This document shows positions 55,396-64,000 of a DNA stretch of 64,000 bases, piece by piece (the first letter of the stretch is position 1; every line of letters starts with the position of its first letter). The DNA lies in contig CAWDSH010000025.1 in assembly GCA_963804865.1 (NCBI GenBank), positions 40,856 through 104,855 on the forward strand, in the 5' to 3' direction. The stretch is from CAVVEQ01 sp963804865. GTDB taxonomy: Bacteria > Chloroflexota > Anaerolineae > Anaerolineales > Anaerolineaceae. The notes under the pieces were generated by a model. It saw nothing but the letters and a program-made list of their open reading frames with translations. It searched no databases and was not told where the DNA came from. The translations under genes and the position numbers were made by a program.

Positions 55396-55812
55396 TTATT
55401 TCCCTTTCGTGCTCGTATCAATCAAATGTCGCAATGCCATAAAGGATACCACCACCAGGTAGATCGATGTCAGCATGACGCCAAACGCCAGAACCTGCGA
55501 GAACCACCCGCTACGCCAGCCGCTTGAAAACAACCCCTCGCTGCCATGTTTCAGCATATCCGCCAGGAGTAGGAACAATCCCAGGCAAAGGTTGCCGATA
55601 TATCCTGCTTTTTTGCCCCTTGCAGCCAGTACCAGCAGCACGCTGGTGATGACAAAATAGATCACTGCCAGCACCTGGCCAACCTCGATGGTCAGGTTGA
55701 AATCCGCCGGTACCCCATAAATAAAATCATCGATCAGGTGGGCTGCGCCAAACCCGGTTAGCAGGATAGCAGCAACAACGACTTGGTTTTTCCATTTATG
55801 ATTTTCTGACAT
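55396..55812 (-). CDS. hypothetical membrane protein, four helices
   Basis: This 138-residue protein starts MSENHKWKNQVVVAAILL at 55812. The frame is open 46 codons further, but that part is the remnant of a LysE gene read in a wrong frame. It has four helices, with HLIDDFIYG after the first and ADMLKHGSEGLF before the third; the pattern resembles small quinol- or DoxX-like membrane proteins only loosely. Function unknown. Confidence 0.7.
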   Translation of the reverse strand: MSENHKWKNQVVVAAILLTGFGAAHLIDDFIYGVPADFNLTIEVGQVLAVIYFVITSVLLVLAARGKKAGYIGNLCLGLFLLLADMLKHGSEGLFSSGWRSGWFSQVLAFGVMLTSIYLVVVSFMALRHLIDTSTKGK

Positions 55813-55864
55813 TTTCTTAACCTGTGGAGAAACCTGTTTTTTATCTCTTCTGGATTCTGAGGCA

Positions 55865-56008
55865 TCAGGAAATACGCGCTGGCCCCTGCCCGGAGACGAA
55901 GACGGTTGCCCGTCCTTCCGAAAGGGTGCGGCGGATGCATAAGATACCAATCAGTCCGGCTGGTGTGGTGATCGAAAGCCCGATGATGAGACTTCATAGA
56001 AAAAACAG
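55865..56008 (-). pseudogene. LysE N-terminal remnant
   Basis: In the frame ending at 55865 one reads GLSITTPAGLIGILCIRRTLSEGR..FVSGQGPA, matching the start of the LysE gene at 54.2 kb at both DNA and protein level. It has a stop where the Arg of FFRGL should be and ends after about 45 codons. It is a dead fragment of a duplicated exporter gene. Confidence 0.7.
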
Positions 56009-56083
56009 GGATTTACGATCACAAAGCCCGCTGCCAGGTTTATAAATGATCTTCTGAGCCTTCGGATGGTGTTCCGCTTGCTA

Positions 56084-56977
56084 TTATATCTGTTTTGCTG
56101 CTTTGAAATATTCCGGGAAGGTGTCAAATCCTTTCCGGATGTACAGGATCGCGACCACGATCAGCATTGTCAATGTCAACCCGATGTTTGCGGTGATCGG
56201 ATTTTGAATGATGACGAAATAGGAAAACGCTCCTGCGGAATTGTTCATCACAATGTGCGCCAGCGCTGTCACCCAGACGCTCCTGCTCTTCGCGTACACG
56301 AATGCCAGGTATGTGAACGTGCAGATGGAACCGATCGCCAGGACGATGTAATTCAGCACGGTCTGCCAGAGCGGATTGGGGCTGGCTGCAGGCATGACCA
56401 AAGCCAGCGGCAGGTGCCAGGCGTACCAGATCAGCCCGCCAATGATCAGACCCACCCAGGGCTTGATGCGGTAGAGCAGCGGGAACATCAGGCCGCGGTG
56501 CCCGAACTCTTCGCCAAAACCGGTGATGATCCCCGGCATGATATTGAAAAGGGTTAGGCTGCCAAAGAAGAAGAGCATCAGCATGGTCATGGGCGTGAAG
56601 CCGGCTGGCAGGTTGGCACTGATATCCTGGCCTGCCATGGAGAATTGCTGTGCCAGCCGATCCAGGAAGATCTGGCCGCTAAAGTCCCAACGGACACTGC
56701 CCAGAAGGGTGTAGATGAGATAGGATAGCGCGGTGATACCGAGTGAGGCGCCCCAATATTTGAAATAGTCGCGCCATTTGCCAAAGCGCAGGTTGGCGTC
56801 GCTGAATTTAGGCTCGTAGAAGAAAAGACGGGTGAGTATTGCCGCTAAAGCGGGAGTCAGCATGTAGAATTGCGCCAGGTAGGCTCCCTGTTCGCCCAGC
56901 AGCTTTGCCCCTATGATGACGGCAGCGCAAAGCAGGATCAAAAGAACAAAGTAAGCTGCAAGCGGCGACTTTTTCAT
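56084..56977 (-). CDS. CPBP-family intramembrane metalloprotease
   Basis: This 297-residue membrane protein has about eight helices. Motif 1 is GEEFGHRGLMFPLL (EExxxR), a following WYAWHLPLAL supplies the second His, and ALAHIVMNNSAG is the third metal motif. It is of the abortive-infection/CAAX type whose substrates are mostly unknown. It is followed on the same strand by another CPBP gene upstream at 57.1 kb, so the two may be paralogues acting in bacteriocin immunity or membrane quality control. Confidence 0.9.
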   Translation of the reverse strand: MKKSPLAAYFVLLILLCAAVIIGAKLLGEQGAYLAQFYMLTPALAAILTRLFFYEPKFSDANLRFGKWRDYFKYWGASLGITALSYLIYTLLGSVRWDFSGQIFLDRLAQQFSMAGQDISANLPAGFTPMTMLMLFFFGSLTLFNIMPGIITGFGEEFGHRGLMFPLLYRIKPWVGLIIGGLIWYAWHLPLALVMPAASPNPLWQTVLNYIVLAIGSICTFTYLAFVYAKSRSVWVTALAHIVMNNSAGAFSYFVIIQNPITANIGLTLTMLIVVAILYIRKGFDTFPEYFKAAKQI

Positions 56978-57091
56978 AGCCTCATCCCTCCGGAATTGCG
57001 GTTCTGGTTATCTTGACCACGATCCCTGGTGCGGTGGGGTCGGGGCAGCGTATGAATTCCATAGTGCAATTTGTCACCATGCTGCTTTTGA

Positions 57092-57934
57092 TCATCCTTT
57101 GGCTTCAGCTTTCTGCCTTGTCAGCGTTTTCGGCCCAAAGACGAGCACCACGATCACCGCCGTCAGCGCAAGCACACCGTAAGAAAGCCAGTCTATTGAA
57201 AACCGGACCAGGGAGAAATTGTACATGGCATGCAGCAGGATCGCTGCCAAAATGCTGCCCCTGGTATTATTGAATATCCAGGTCATCAGGATCGATAACG
57301 ATAGGATACCCAATCCCCACTGCAGGAAATCCCGCCCGTAAAGGCTGCTGCCCGGCACGAACCACTGCCCCACGTGCCATGCAATACTGATAATCCCCAG
57401 GATCAGGCTGGAAGCCAGCGCGTTCCATTTTGCCTGGAAGCGCGGCAGGACGAATCCACGCCAGCCGAATTCTTCGGTAACACCGGTTACCAGTGCTGCG
57501 AAGATCGGGGAAGCGAGAACTGCGAGCGAATCCGGTATGAAGAAAAGGGGTCCACTCGACCCTTCCAACCAGCGTGAGATTAAAGCGGATACCACTCGTT
57601 CAACCTCCAGGATAAGCAGGGTCACCAGCAGCCATTTGATGGTCAGGTTGCGGTTCCAGAAACGATTCCAGAGTGACTTGATGCCGGCTTTTCCCTCGGT
57701 GATCGCTGCTGAGGTGAATGCTCCGATGAACGGTCCCCAGGCAGCCAGCACCATGATGATCATGATCGGTCCTGCTGAAAAAGCTCCCAGGCCTTCCTCG
57801 GCGGGTCTTTTTAAAACACCGGTGATCTGCAAGGCGTAATTCAAGGCTTGCAGCCCAAAGACGATCAGGAAATAGATGACCAAACTGCGCGGTTTAAATT
57901 CACGCTCTTTATAATCCATCGCTTGCATAGACAT
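57092..57934 (-). CDS. CPBP-family intramembrane metalloprotease
   Basis: This 280-residue, about eight-helix protease has motif 1 TEEFGWRGFVLPRFQ, the second His in SIAWHVGQWF and the third in LLHAMYNFS. The start at 57934 was chosen for GGGAGGGATTTC upstream; the longer frame adds 15 unconserved residues. It is one of three intact-motif CPBP genes in this 9-kb region. Confidence 0.9.
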   Translation of the reverse strand: MSMQAMDYKEREFKPRSLVIYFLIVFGLQALNYALQITGVLKRPAEEGLGAFSAGPIMIIMVLAAWGPFIGAFTSAAITEGKAGIKSLWNRFWNRNLTIKWLLVTLLILEVERVVSALISRWLEGSSGPLFFIPDSLAVLASPIFAALVTGVTEEFGWRGFVLPRFQAKWNALASSLILGIISIAWHVGQWFVPGSSLYGRDFLQWGLGILSLSILMTWIFNNTRGSILAAILLHAMYNFSLVRFSIDWLSYGVLALTAVIVVLVFGPKTLTRQKAEAKG

Positions 57935-58090
57935 GAAATCCCTCCCAAATATAATTCTGCCCTTGTGGCACACCCACATTTCTTCCGGCAGGTATCAATT
58001 ATCATCTTAGCACTGGGAATACAAATGGGAACGGACGGATTACCTAAATTTGCCCTATTCAAACCCCCATCAAATAACTGGACAACTGTA

Positions 58091-58598
58091 CTAGACTTCG
58101 TCAAACTCCGCCTGGTATTCCACCAGCCCATCTGCGCCTTTGAGAACCCCCGCTTTCAATTCCATCACCATGAACACCCCCTCCGGCAGATCCCACTTGG
58201 TGTGAAGTCCAAAACGGCTGGCCGGGAGGAAGCCAAATCGCGGGTAGTACTCCGTGTGACCGACCACCACGGCATAGTCATAACCCAGCTCCCGGCAGCG
58301 ATCCAGCCCCGCCTGGACCAACGCGGAACCAACGCCAAGCTTTTGCTTTTCTGGCAGCACCGCCATGGGACCCAGCCCCACACCGCGCAGATTGGGAGCG
58401 CTGACGAGGCTCACCGGGCTAAAGGCAATATGCCCCACCACCTCACCGCCATCACAGGCGACCAGGGAGATGGTCAGTTTTCCCTTTGCGCGCAGCTGAT
58501 CGACCAACCCGGCTTCCGCGCTGGTTTCGAACGCTTGTTGGTTGATATTGCGGATGGCAGCGATATCCCCGCTTTGTTCCGGTACGTATCGAGATCAT
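58091..58598 (-). pseudogene. GNAT acetyltransferase (YhbS-like), frameshift near N-terminus
   Basis: The body has GVGLGPMAVLPEKQKLGVGSALVQAGL as acetyl-CoA loop and AVVVGHTEYYPRFGF, typical of YhbS-type N-acetyltransferases. As sequenced the only in-frame start is a TTG at 58507. A one-base shift near 58585 connects QSGDIAAIRNINQQAFET to an ATG at 58598 that overlaps the neighbouring stop in ATGA. That coupling supports the repaired start. Repaired length is about 169 residues. Substrate unknown. Confidence 0.78.
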
Positions 58599-58964
58599 TT
58601 ACCTTTCAATTCTTCCAGCCGTGCTGCCAGTATCTTTCTTACCAGCGCCTCCGGCAGTTGACTTGCCGGGTTGAAAATGGATCGTCGCTCCGGACACCTT
58701 GAAATCCTTGAGTTCTTCCTTCATCTTTTTCGCCAGCGGGGGACTCATCAAATAAAACGAGCAGTGATCCTTCATCGCGCCGATGCCCACCCAATCTCGG
58801 TTCAGTCTGAAGATGGGGATTCCGTAAGAAACCCTTTCTTTAACTTCCGGCGCAACGGAATGGATGATGTCTCTCAACCGCTGCAGCTCCCGGCGAATAT
58901 CCTCCGGCAGCGCTTCGAGGTATTCATCGATCGTTGCAGCATTGGTCATCATTTTAGGGCTCAT
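58595..58964 (-). CDS. DUF1801 protein, frameshift in the last 20 codons
   Basis: This DUF1801/YdhG-like protein has AATIDEYLEALPEDIRRELQ, RVSYGIPIFRLNRDWVGIGAMKDHCSFYL and SGATIHFQPGKS. One extra base near 58655 changes the end. Removing it gives LPEALVRKILAARLEELKGK, the family's normal tail, with TGA at 58595-58597 overlapping the GNAT start. AGAGGAGATACC precedes the ATG at 58964. Function unknown; an iron-chaperone role has been suggested for relatives. Confidence 0.82.
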
Positions 58965-58974
58965 GGTATCTCCT

Positions 58975-59826
58975 CTAAAACTCAAGTCGTTGCCCGGTCT
59001 GGAAATATTCCAGCCGGGAGCCCATCACGCGCTTCAGGATATCGTATGCCTTCAAGCCTGTACAGTGACAGGTATAAACTTTATCCACCGGGTATTCCAG
59101 CAGCGTGCGCCCCAAATCCTCAACATCCTCCGGATTACCCGCCATGGTTTCTGGCTTGGCGCGGTCGATCAGGTGGAAGCCGCCGATGACCGCCCTGATC
59201 GGCACCCCCGGGAATTGCGCCATCACGGCTTCGATCATATTGAGGATTCCATGGTGCGAGCATCCGCTGAATGCCACCAACCCCTGGCTTTCCCGCACCA
59301 CCAGCATCAGCTCGTGGGAAAAATCGTCCCGCCTGCGCCGGTATCCTTCCTGCGCGTAGAGGTGCCTGTTCCCGCGAGGCACCGGGTGGTGCTTTTCGAT
59401 TTCCGTCAGGATAAAAACGTCCGGCGAGATCTCGGTGAAATGGTTCAGGAATACAAAACGCTCGGGGTGCTGCTGAAAAAGGGAGGTATCCAATCCGATG
59501 GACCGCTTGACCAATCCCCAGTAATCGACGAAAAGAAATTGCTCCGTGCGGCTGGTACGCAGGAACACCTTTGCTTTCTGATTCGCTTCGAAAAATACTT
59601 TCAACCCGCCGCCGTGATCGTAATGGTGGTGGGAAAGAACCGCCAGGTCAACCTTGGATAGATCAACCTCCAGCTCTCGTGCGTTTTTCCTGAAGCCGTC
59701 CTTTACGCCGGTATCAAAGAGGATCTGCTTACCCTGGGAGCGGATCAGCATGGAAAGTCCGCGTTCCACGCACAGGTCTTTGCGATCCTGGGATTTGGTG
59801 TTCTCGATCAGGGATATGATTTCCAT
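58975..59826 (-). CDS. MBL-fold metallo-hydrolase, class resembling dihydropterin-ribofuranosyl-aminobenzene phosphate synthases
   Basis: This 283-residue protein has all metal ligands of a class II metallo-beta-lactamase fold: VLSHHHYDHGGG near residue 66, SGCSHHGILN near 195, and GGFHLI and CHCTGLKA later. These follow the pattern of archaeal methanopterin-pathway MBL proteins, though bacterial members are of unknown activity. The gene is 10 bp upstream of the DUF1801 gene. Confidence 0.87.
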   Translation of the reverse strand: MEIISLIENTKSQDRKDLCVERGLSMLIRSQGKQILFDTGVKDGFRKNARELEVDLSKVDLAVLSHHHYDHGGGLKVFFEANQKAKVFLRTSRTEQFLFVDYWGLVKRSIGLDTSLFQQHPERFVFLNHFTEISPDVFILTEIEKHHPVPRGNRHLYAQEGYRRRRDDFSHELMLVVRESQGLVAFSGCSHHGILNMIEAVMAQFPGVPIRAVIGGFHLIDRAKPETMAGNPEDVEDLGRTLLEYPVDKVYTCHCTGLKAYDILKRVMGSRLEYFQTGQRLEF

Positions 59827-59831
59827 ATGCG

Positions 59832-60242
59832 TTACCCGGCTGCGGGATGCAGAAATAAACCAAACAAGATTCCAAGGATGAGCATTTCACCAAGCCCGGT
59901 AAAAAGTGTGTAGAGCAGCGTCCTGGCAGGTACTTTATACATCATCCACTGCGACGCGACGCCCATCGCCACGCGCAGGAACCAGGCGATCAACCCAAAG
60001 CTGATGCCTTTGACCAGTCCTCCGGCTCCCGGAAGGCTCTGATAAAGCATGAGAAACAGACCCGCCAGGATAAATCCATATATCAGGTCAATGACGATCC
60101 CGGCGATGAAATTGATCGAGGGCTTGGCGATCGGCTTAAAGACTTCGTAAAGCCTGGTCGCCAGTGGATTGGCATTGATCAACCCATCCATCACGCCAAA
60201 CAGGACACCACTGACAATACTGACGATGATGTACGTGGCCAT
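59832..60242 (-). CDS. hypothetical small membrane protein, four helices
   Basis: This 136-residue protein has a first helix (2-20) containing GVLFGVMDGLINANP, three more helices and an intact frame. Gly-rich helices suggest packing in the membrane. It ends 5 bp before the MBL gene in the same direction, so the two are probably co-transcribed. I recognise no family. Confidence 0.72.
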   Translation of the reverse strand: MATYIIVSIVSGVLFGVMDGLINANPLATRLYEVFKPIAKPSINFIAGIVIDLIYGFILAGLFLMLYQSLPGAGGLVKGISFGLIAWFLRVAMGVASQWMMYKVPARTLLYTLFTGLGEMLILGILFGLFLHPAAG

Positions 60243-60260
60243 TTCAAACCTCCATTTCTA

Positions 60261-61358
60261 TCATTTTGGGGGAAACACGGCATAAAGGGTATCTAACACT
60301 GCCTTCTCGTCCGCGTGCCGTGCATAACGGATATGATCGCTGGTTCCATCCTGCTTCACCGTGCGCCCCTGGTCAGACCCAACGATAGTGACCACATACA
60401 CTGGCGCGCTGATCCAGGTGTAGTTTTCAGGATGATCCACGGCGTTTGCTGCCAACACGTCATAGATCCAGATATGATCCGAGCTGTACCAACCGAATTC
60501 CGTGTTCCACAAATCTGACATCAAGTTGGCGCCAGGCAGGTTGACTTCCCTCACCTTCTCGGAAAAATCACGGTCCAGCTCCACCTCCGGCACCGGATCC
60601 ATGGGGATGATATCCAGCAGTATCCCGCTAGAAAAAACCTCCGCTGCGGCAAGCGCATCCACCCAGATATTCCATTCTGCGGTGGTGTTGGTCTGCGAAG
60701 GATCGTCCGTCTTGATATTGCCGGGCACGTCCACGGCACCGCCCATGATGACCACTTTCTTGATGCGATCCGTGATCGACGGGTCTTTTTTCAATGCCAG
60801 TGCCAGATCAGTATGCGGACCCGTAATGACCACGACTAGTTCCCCGGGGTACTGGTTAGAGAGGTTTATGACCAGGTCTGCGCCGGTCATTGGATTCGTT
60901 TGCCCGGAATATTGGGGCAACGGCATACCCCAAAAATCATCCGCTCCATCCCGCCAGGAGGTGGGAAAGGTATTGGGGTGCGGGTCCACGGCACAATCGC
61001 AGCCTGCCACCACCTGAACCCAGTTCCAGCCCATATAGGCGTAAATGTAATCCTCCCATTTTGCCAGGGCGCGGCTGGGGCGAGTCTCGCCGTTGGTAAC
61101 GATGATGCCCGTAAGGTTCACCTGCGTATCCAGCATCAGATACATGGCAGCGGCGATATCATCCGGGGCGCCATCCTGCAGCAGAACGACGGGAATGCGC
61201 GCTGGAATACCTTCCGGCGTTTCTATTGGTATGGTGGTGTTGGCCGGCATGCTGGTATTTGTTCGAACGACTTCCACCGGCGATGTTGTTGTTGGTGTTT
61301 GATTGGAACAACCTGATAGAACAATAAGGATCAAAACAGTAACGATATATTTTTTCAT
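60261..61358 (-). CDS. nucleoside-hydrolase-like surface lipoprotein
   Basis: This 365-residue protein has a signal peptide ending VLSGCSNQ (lipobox Cys17) and a Thr-rich linker to about residue 50. A nucleoside-hydrolase fold follows: DGAPDDIAAAMYLML in the place of the DTDxGxDD calcium motif, then VVITGPHTDLALAL, VVIMGGAVD and NIWVDALAAAEVF. Cytoplasmic homologues split purine/pyrimidine ribosides. Surface attachment and the altered first motif suggest nucleoside scavenging or a non-catalytic binding role. Confidence 0.83.
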   Translation of the reverse strand: MKKYIVTVLILIVLSGCSNQTPTTTSPVEVVRTNTSMPANTTIPIETPEGIPARIPVVLLQDGAPDDIAAAMYLMLDTQVNLTGIIVTNGETRPSRALAKWEDYIYAYMGWNWVQVVAGCDCAVDPHPNTFPTSWRDGADDFWGMPLPQYSGQTNPMTGADLVINLSNQYPGELVVVITGPHTDLALALKKDPSITDRIKKVVIMGGAVDVPGNIKTDDPSQTNTTAEWNIWVDALAAAEVFSSGILLDIIPMDPVPEVELDRDFSEKVREVNLPGANLMSDLWNTEFGWYSSDHIWIYDVLAANAVDHPENYTWISAPVYVVTIVGSDQGRTVKQDGTSDHIRYARHADEKAVLDTLYAVFPPK

Positions 61359-61513
61359 GCAATTCTCCTACACCAATTTATATATGCAATTCGTGGGAAT
61401 TTCAAGCTGGAAGGGGAGTTGCTGTGAGGTTTTTAGGAATTAATCTCATGGTCATCATCTGATTTTTATAGAAATGTCCCTTTAGAGGGTACCGAAATTG
61501 GACGATTGACCAA

Positions 61514-61541
61514 TTGCAAGCAACAAAGATCATGCTATGAT
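61514..61541 (+). promoter_or_regulatory. predicted sigma-70-type promoter of the methyltransferase/TetR operon
   Basis: TTGCAA (61514-61519) and TATGAT (61536-61541) are separated by 16 bp. The TetR-type palindrome begins 4 bp after the -10, so a bound repressor would cover the start of transcription. Confidence 0.55.
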
Positions 61542-61544
61542 GGC

Positions 61545-61568
61545 TTTACTGACCATATGGTCAGTAAA
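61545..61568. promoter_or_regulatory. TetR-type operator, perfect 24-bp palindrome
   Basis: The half-site TTTACTGACCAT is followed by its exact reverse complement. It lies 13 bp before the methyltransferase start and just after a predicted -10 box. The TetR gene two positions downstream is the obvious ligand. Confidence 0.9.
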
Positions 61569-61581
61569 GAGAGGATTTCAA

Positions 61582-62469
61582 ATGGAAAAGAACCATGGCT
61601 TCAACAGTGACCTGAAAAGATTGAATTCTCCGACGTGGCTGAATCCTGTCTGCTGACCTTCTTCTGCCATGCAGAAGAGAACAAGCGCAGAGATCCAATT
61701 TTGAAGGATCCCCTGGCTCAGGCGATCGCAGAAATGATCACCCCTTCGCTGGCTGCCTCACAGAGCAGACTTCAGCAGTATATTGCTGGAGGAAAGATTA
61801 AAGATGCCCTGGTCGTTCACATTTGCCTGAGGGCAAAAAAATATGATGATTACGCCCGTGAATTTCTTTCCCGCAATCCCGGCGGCACCATTGTTAACAT
61901 CGGCTGCGGTCTCGATACCCGTTTCGACCGCATCGATGATGGCAAGGTGATCCTTTTTGATCTCGATATGCCGCAAGTCATTCAACTTCAAAAGAAGCTC
62001 TTCAAGGAAACCTCGCGCTATCACCTGATCAGCTCATCGGTTTTTGATTTCAGCTGGATGGACCAAGTGAAACGCGAACGACCGCAGCACGTGCTATTCC
62101 TGGCGGAAGGCGTGTTCATGTACTGTGAACCGCAGCAGGTGAAAGACCTGGTACTTGAAATGCGGAAGCAGTTTCCAGGCTCGGAGCTGGTCTGCGAAGT
62201 GGTCAATAAAAAGTGGATCAGCCCGGGGATGCAGAAACTGTTAAGCATCAAAATGCAGAGCCAGCTGCGAATGGGGCGGGATTCTCTGTTCCAATTCGGT
62301 GTTGCGAACAGCGCCGAAATGGAAGGCTGGCACGCGGGGATCAAATTCCTGGATGAATGGAGTTATTTCGAACTCGCAATCACCCCCGCCTGGGCATGCT
62401 GCGCTGGTTTGCGGGGTCATCGCAGCCTTTCAACGCACCCAGTGGACCTTGCATTACCTGCTGTCATAA
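61582..62469 (+). pseudogene. class I SAM methyltransferase of the LCMT/TcmP type, frameshifts at both ends
   Basis: The intact core includes IVNIGCGLDTRFDRI, the SAM loop of leucine-carboxyl/polyketide O-methyltransferases, and VLFLAEGVFMYCEPQQV. A missing A near 61617 separates the ATG start (MEKNHGFNSDLK at 61582) from DVAESCLLTFFCHAEENKRRDP. Shifts near 62370-62430 are needed to reach QRTQWTLHYLLS at 62469. Repaired length is about 295 residues. Members methylate carboxyl or phenol groups on small molecules. It is controlled by the adjacent TetR-type operator. Confidence 0.8.
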
Positions 62470-62472
62470 GCG

Positions 62473-63103
62473 ATGATCGCGCATTTTGAGAGCTCTACCC
62501 GCAGAAGAGCAGCAACGCATCCTGGATGCCTGCATCGAGGAATTCAGCCAAAGACCATACCGCCAGGCATCCACCAATGCCATAGTCCAGCGCGCCGGCA
62601 TCCCCAAGGGCACGCTTTTCTACTACTTTGGCAGTAAACGCGGTCTTTTCGTCTACATCTTCGACCATGCGTTGAAGTGCTACCTGGATTTCTATTTCAG
62701 TAAAGCGGTCGATCTGCCAGCCGAGCTCTTCGAACGGATATTCGCCATCAGCCGCATTCGCATGGAATTCCTGCAGGCGCAGCCCCGGCTTTACCGCCTT
62801 TTCTTCAGCGCCCTGATCGACATGCCGGATGAGATCAAGCAGGAATTCCAGGGTAGGTTCGGTGAATATGCCATAAAGAGCCGGCAGTTATTGATGGAAG
62901 GGCTGGATCGCTCCCGTTTCAAGGAGGACGTGAATATCGAACAAGCCATTAACCTGATCCAGCTGCTCAGTGAAGGTATCCTCACGCGTTATGGTGAAAG
63001 AATCAAAGCCTTGGGACCCGAGCATTCTCTGCACTTCATCGATGAATTGGAAAAGGAATTCCGGGAGTATTTCGATATGATCAAATCCGGCGTGTACAAG
63101 TGA
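62473..63103 (+). CDS. TetR/AcrR-family transcriptional regulator
   Basis: The helix-turn-helix is in TNAIVQRAGIPKGTLFYYFGSKRGLF (residues about 30-55), followed by an all-helical ligand domain. As sequenced the frame can start only at TTG 62486. Removing one A near 62490 gives an ATG start at 62473 reading MIAHFEALPAEEQQRILDA, the usual TetR N-terminus, 4 bp after the methyltransferase stop. It is probably a self-repressor acting on the 24-bp palindrome upstream of the operon. The ligand may be the methyltransferase substrate. Confidence 0.9.
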
Positions 63104-63152
63104 ACGGATCTTGATTTTTTATTATTTTTAAAGTATGACTGGTCAGAAACCC

Positions 63153-64000
63153 CTAGCGGGCAAAAAATGTGTGGACAAAAAATTGGAGCGGGCTCTTGAA
63201 AACCTCACAACTTAACAAACAATAATGGGGCAGCCATATTACCAGCGCCAGGACGCAAATAAGAATTGAAATGCCTAAAAAGATTCGGTCTACTATCCAG
63301 GTGATTCTGAAGATCGGCCGGCACGGATTTCGCATCGGCCGCCTTCTTGCGATGCGCGAACTCCCGGTAGGGCAGATTTACCGAGACTGCCAGCAGGGTG
63401 TAATTTATACAAGTGACTGTAAACCACCGGCCGTAATCGTAGGCAGTAAAGTAAACTGGCAATGATAGCAGAAGCGGGATAATGAAATATTTGGTAAAGA
63501 ATATGCCCGAATACCGCTTTGCTGACTGCGGGGAGAAGGACTGCTGGTTCCAGGAACGGAGAATGGCATACACCGCCTGCCGTACAAGATACCAAAGCGA
63601 TAGCCCCAGGACCGGGAGAATCAGGATCCAGGCTCCCCAATTCATAAAAATAACCATCCTGGTAATATAGGCGGCTTTCGCCAACGACCACTGCATTGCA
63701 ATGAAGGAGCCCGGCAGGGTCGATCCGCTAAGCTTATCGGGTGTCAAAATACAGGAGCCTTCCCGTATTGCGCCGATTGCCAGCCATTTTTCGCAGATGC
63801 CAAGCAGGGTCTGGTAGCTGGGTGTCCCAGCCAGGTAAACAGCGCCAAACGCAAGCACTGCAGGGAGATAGAACAACCCGGTCCGCAAAACTGTCCCGGT
63901 GAAGCTGCGTTTGTCTTCCATCCGCAGGATTGTCATCGTGATCATCCCGTGAAGCGGGACGAACAAGAGGAAATTTCCCTCGTGGATCAGGATGATTGCC
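63153..64000 (-). CDS. multi-pass membrane protein, partial at window edge, one frameshift
   Basis: The frame is open to base 64000 and continues beyond the window (IHEGNFLLFVPLHGMITM before the first internal Met). About six helices are visible, with polar stretches including SWNQQSFSPQSAKRYSG. A one-base shift near 63325 is likely: the frame continuing to 63205 turns polar, whereas the alternative gives DRIFLGISILICVLALVIW, a further helix, and stops at 63153. I recognise no family. Confidence 0.65.

Noticed and set aside
57848..58702. 284-codon rightward frame across the 57.9-58.7 kb junction
   Set aside because: It runs antisense through the CPBP start, the GNAT gene and the DUF1801 end; no domain or ribosome site is visible.

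Overview
The window looks like a chromosome segment of a Chloroflexota bacterium, most likely Anaerolineae. This rests on gene content: lipoproteins with Thr/Pro linkers and NBR1-type Ig domains, paired GPH sugar symporters, binding-protein sugar ABC systems, an F420-type reductase, CAAX-like proteases and moderately GC-rich codon use. There is no rRNA, tRNA, CRISPR array, insertion sequence or phage module that I can support. The sequence carries many single-base frameshifts, concentrated at 1.8, 32-34, 38-41, 44-49 and 52-63 kb. Restoring them repeatedly gives full-length proteins whose stops and starts abut exactly, so much of this looks like uncorrected long-read indels rather than decay.

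Layout. 1-4.7 kb (+): the end of a drug/lipid-type ABC-2 exporter, a HEAT-like protein and a prenyltransferase/cyclase-like toroid protein. 4.8-8.7 kb (-): two tandem NRAMP-family carriers whose metal-site residues are of the magnesium-transporter type, next to a soluble protein carrying the MgtE sensor domains but no MgtE channel. 8.8-10.7 kb: a small protein and a membrane diguanylate cyclase. 11-25.8 kb (-): a continuous 13-gene run that looks like a regulon for an amino- or N-acyl-sugar disaccharide. It holds a LacI regulator with a palindromic operator, a family-1 sugar ABC importer, two GPH symporters, a neutral-ceramidase-like hydrolase, a Gfo/Idh dehydrogenase, a GH4 glycosidase, a ChbG-like deacetylase, a BadF/NagK-type kinase, a GNAT and a DegT aminotransferase. 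25.9-27.9 kb: a second diguanylate cyclase and a zinc dehydrogenase.

28-36 kb holds the most unusual system: a REC-HTH-REC response regulator, divergent from a single polypeptide that fuses a sugar-type ABC ATPase domain to a NarX/DesK-type histidine kinase. This is followed by a ChvE/XylF-type binding protein (in two near-identical tandem copies), a broken sugar ABC ATPase and a XylH-type permease. I infer that the kinase senses the sugar importer through its ABC domain.

36-64 kb is an accessory region of short, mostly leftward genes: AhpD-like protein, pirin, lipoproteins, an MFS exporter, an RNHCP zinc protein behind a structured leader with terminator, a lincosamide/aminoglycoside-type nucleotidyltransferase, an MGT-like glycosyltransferase, a SIMPL protein, an OmpR/EnvZ-type pair, several CPBP proteases, DUF1801 and GNAT proteins, a LysE exporter, an MBL hydrolase, a nucleoside-hydrolase-like lipoprotein and a TetR-controlled methyltransferase operon with a perfect 24-bp operator. 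Partial duplications (CPBP, a DUF4332-like C-terminus, a LysE N-terminus) are scattered through 47-56 kb.
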